From Elusimicrobia bacterium CG1_02_37_114 (GTDB taxonomy: Bacteria > Elusimicrobiota > Endomicrobiia > CG1-02-37-114), in NCBI GenBank assembly GCA_001871125.1, contig MNXB01000033.1:371-53219 (forward strand): a stretch of 52,849 bases of DNA. Direction: 5' to 3'. Below the pieces are notes generated by a model. The model did no database searches. It had not been told where the DNA came from and saw nothing but the letters and a program-made list of their open reading frames with translations. The translations under genes were made by a program, and so were the position numbers. Shown here one piece after another: positions 51,319 to 52,849 of this stretch (position 1 is the stretch's first letter; each line of letters opens with the position of its first letter).

Positions 51319-52634
51319 TACTAATCATACATCGCGGGGCCGGAGAAAGTGGTAAAGGGGAAATCGGCGGGAACTGCATTGAACTGCAGTCAAGCAAGTC
51401 AAGAATATTGCTTGATTACGGCGCGCCGCTTCCTAAAAGAAATGAAAAACAGGATAAGAATACCTTAAAAGGAATATTAAATATTCCGGGGCTTTATACT
51501 GAAACAACGAAGGAACTTCCTTTAACTGATATAATTATATCTCATTCACACCAGGATCATTATGGCGTTTTACTTGAAAAAGCCGTAAAGCCAAAAATAC
51601 GGGTTTCCCGACTTCTGGAAGATTTTATTCGTATTTCTGCATCAAATCGGTATAAAACCATACCCAAAGAAGATAAAACAGACTACTTTACAAGATACGT
51701 TTCTTTTAATGCAGGAATAAACGATGAATTCCAGATATATCCATACCCGATGGATCATTCCGCGGCAGAGGCGTTTTCTTTCGAGATAAAAGTAGATGGG
51801 AAAACAATACTTTATACCGGTGATTTCAGGAATCACGGGCATAAAGGAGACACACTATTCAAACGTTTTAAAGAAAGAGTGGGTAAAGCAGACATTCTTT
51901 TAACTGAAGGTACAATGATGGGAAGGGACGATACAAGGATAAAAACCGAGAAAGAGTTGATGTCAAAGATAGAAAAAATATCAGCAAATTATTCTGGTCA
52001 CATTTTTGTCTTGTGCTCGTTCCAAAATATAGACCTTATCACGTCTCTGATCGCCATAGCCAAAAACACGCAAAGGGAGCTCCTTCTCGGGCCTTACGCC
52101 ACATTAATTCTTGATGTGATGCAGACCAGAATGGGATGGAAATCAAAGATCCCTTCAAGCAAGATTCCGTACTTAAAAATATTGCCTTTAAGAGAAGAGT
52201 TCAAACGTCTTAGAATTATGTTCAGCAAAGATAAGGATTACAAAGAAATATTAGACAGTTTTAAACCGGGCTCATGGGATAGTACTTTAAGTAGTAAAAA
52301 CAAATATATTATACCAATCACTTCAAGTTATTTACGCTGGATAGCGCCCAAAATTAAAAGTTTCAAAGACAGCATTTTGGTTTACTCAATGTGGGAAGGA
52401 TACCTTGAAGATCCCAAATTTTATGAAATAATCGAGTATTTTGAAGAAAAGGGCGTTGCTAAAACAAATCTGCATGTCTCCGGTCATGCGTATATAAAAA
52501 CATTAAAAGAGGTTGTTGATAAAACAGACCCGGATATTATTATCCCAATCCATACGGAATACCCGGAGAAGTTTAAGGAATTATTCGGCGATAAAGTTCA
52601 CACAGTAAAAAACGGAGAAGAAATTAAATCGTGA
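51315..52634 (+). CDS. RNase J-like metallo-beta-lactamase (beta-CASP) hydrolase
   Basis: The 439-residue protein has zinc-ligand motifs in order: HSHQDHYG (motif 2, near residue 77), DHSAAEAFSF, YTGDFRNHG (motif 4), a beta-CASP insertion with LLTEGTMM and HIFVLCSFQNID, and the late HVSGHAYIKTL and IPIHTEYPEKF. This is the layout of RNase J-type or archaeal-type RNA-processing nucleases (COG0595/COG1236-like). It starts with ATGA at the end of the broken nuclease gene, so the pair was translationally coupled. Substrate unknown; a role in RNA or DNA end processing within this nuclease cluster is likely. Confidence 0.85.
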   Translation: MILIIHRGAGESGKGEIGGNCIELQSSKSRILLDYGAPLPKRNEKQDKNTLKGILNIPGLYTETTKELPLTDIIISHSHQDHYGVLLEKAVKPKIRVSRLLEDFIRISASNRYKTIPKEDKTDYFTRYVSFNAGINDEFQIYPYPMDHSAAEAFSFEIKVDGKTILYTGDFRNHGHKGDTLFKRFKERVGKADILLTEGTMMGRDDTRIKTEKELMSKIEKISANYSGHIFVLCSFQNIDLITSLIAIAKNTQRELLLGPYATLILDVMQTRMGWKSKIPSSKIPYLKILPLREEFKRLRIMFSKDKDYKEILDSFKPGSWDSTLSSKNKYIIPITSSYLRWIAPKIKSFKDSILVYSMWEGYLEDPKFYEIIEYFEEKGVAKTNLHVSGHAYIKTLKEVVDKTDPDIIIPIHTEYPEKFKELFGDKVHTVKNGEEIKS

Positions 52635-52653
52635 AGAACTTGGGAGAAAAATT

Positions 52654-52849
52654 ATGTTAAATCAAGAACAAGTGGATAAAGAAATTAAAAGCATAGAAGA
52701 ATGTTTTCGGATAGATGAATATCTTAAAGGTAAAAATGTAAACAAAAAACTATTTGGGGATGTTTTTGAAATAGCTTTAAGAAAAACATTAAGAAACTTG
52801 TTTAATCAGTACAAATTCAGTTACGGTATTATTATAAAAAATGAAAAAG
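52654..52849 (+). CDS. hypothetical protein, partial at window end
   Basis: ATG at 52654 with GGGAG upstream, open to the edge (65 codons): MLNQEQVDKEIKSIEECF..., then KLFGDVFEIALRKTLRNLF. The GDVFEIALRKTL segment resembles the start of nuclease-like proteins such as the one at 45114 (GDFFEDFIREFI), so it may be a fourth member of that type; tentative. Confidence 0.5.
   Translation, partial: MLNQEQVDKEIKSIEECFRIDEYLKGKNVNKKLFGDVFEIALRKTLRNLFNQYKFSYGIIIKNEK

Overview
This is an AT-rich bacterial window from a Gram-negative-type (diderm) organism. The evidence is the lipoprotein pathway genes lgt and lspA, an outer-membrane barrel/OmpA protein, a lipocalin, a CsgG-like secreted protein and TatA. 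The UPF0280 plus NIL-ferredoxin pair suggests an anaerobe. FlgD-type Ig domains fused to OmpA, a TMTC-like TPR membrane protein and many dispersed hairpins are common in uncultured candidate phyla (for example the Elusimicrobiota or Desantisbacteria type), but I cannot place the organism from sequence alone.

Layout. (1) 1-4.2 kb, minus strand: an operon of purA, NIL-domain ferredoxin, UPF0280 protein and a TMTC/TPR membrane protein cut by the window edge. (2) 4.4-7.4 kb, minus strand: a complete diversity-generating retroelement (DGR): reverse transcriptase, template repeat (TR), Avd, and a secreted target protein whose C-terminal lectin-fold segment is the variable repeat (VR). TR and VR align over 119 bp with 17 differences, all at TR adenines. 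(3) 7.5-18.2 kb: a defence-like island with a broken DUF4062 regulator, a full type I restriction system (hsdM, hsdS, hsdR), an IS1380-family element and a DUF262-HNH endonuclease. (4) 18.6-33.7 kb: mostly housekeeping and envelope genes (tatA, tRNA-Glu, a sugar-binding lipoprotein, ileS, lspA, lgt, rluD, ROK kinase, OmpA, AsmA-like, lipocalin, rlmN) with two small toxin-antitoxin loci, one carrying a shortened toxin. (5) 33.7-35.6 kb: a scrambled junction with truncated genes, a partial tRNA-Ser copy, a PIN toxin pair and the intact tRNA-Ser. (6) 35.9-49.7 kb: an accessory island that looks like one regulated system. (7) 49.7-52.8 kb: PD-(D/E)XK-type nucleases, one interrupted by an in-frame TAA, an RNase J-like metallohydrolase and a partial gene.

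The most unusual part is region 6. Two divergent intergenic regions (near 38.3 and 46.1 kb) each hold two outward-facing copies of one bipartite motif, TTAAAC, exactly 16 bp, CGTATAT. That is the architecture of an ECF sigma-factor promoter. A sigma-factor-like protein with extra helix-turn-helix domains lies between them and overlaps a TPR-CHAT (caspase-like) protease gene. The predicted promoters read into a TPR protein plus a Cas4-like/exonuclease fusion (DUF2779) leftward, and a small ORF, ClpX-like unfoldase, DnaB-like helicase, sigma, CHAT protease and nuclease rightward. From the second site they read into a winged-helix protein leftward, and a zinc-finger protein, a membrane protein and a C-terminally truncated DnaE polymerase rightward. 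I infer a self-regulated, protease-gated sigma regulon with replication and nuclease outputs; its function is unknown.
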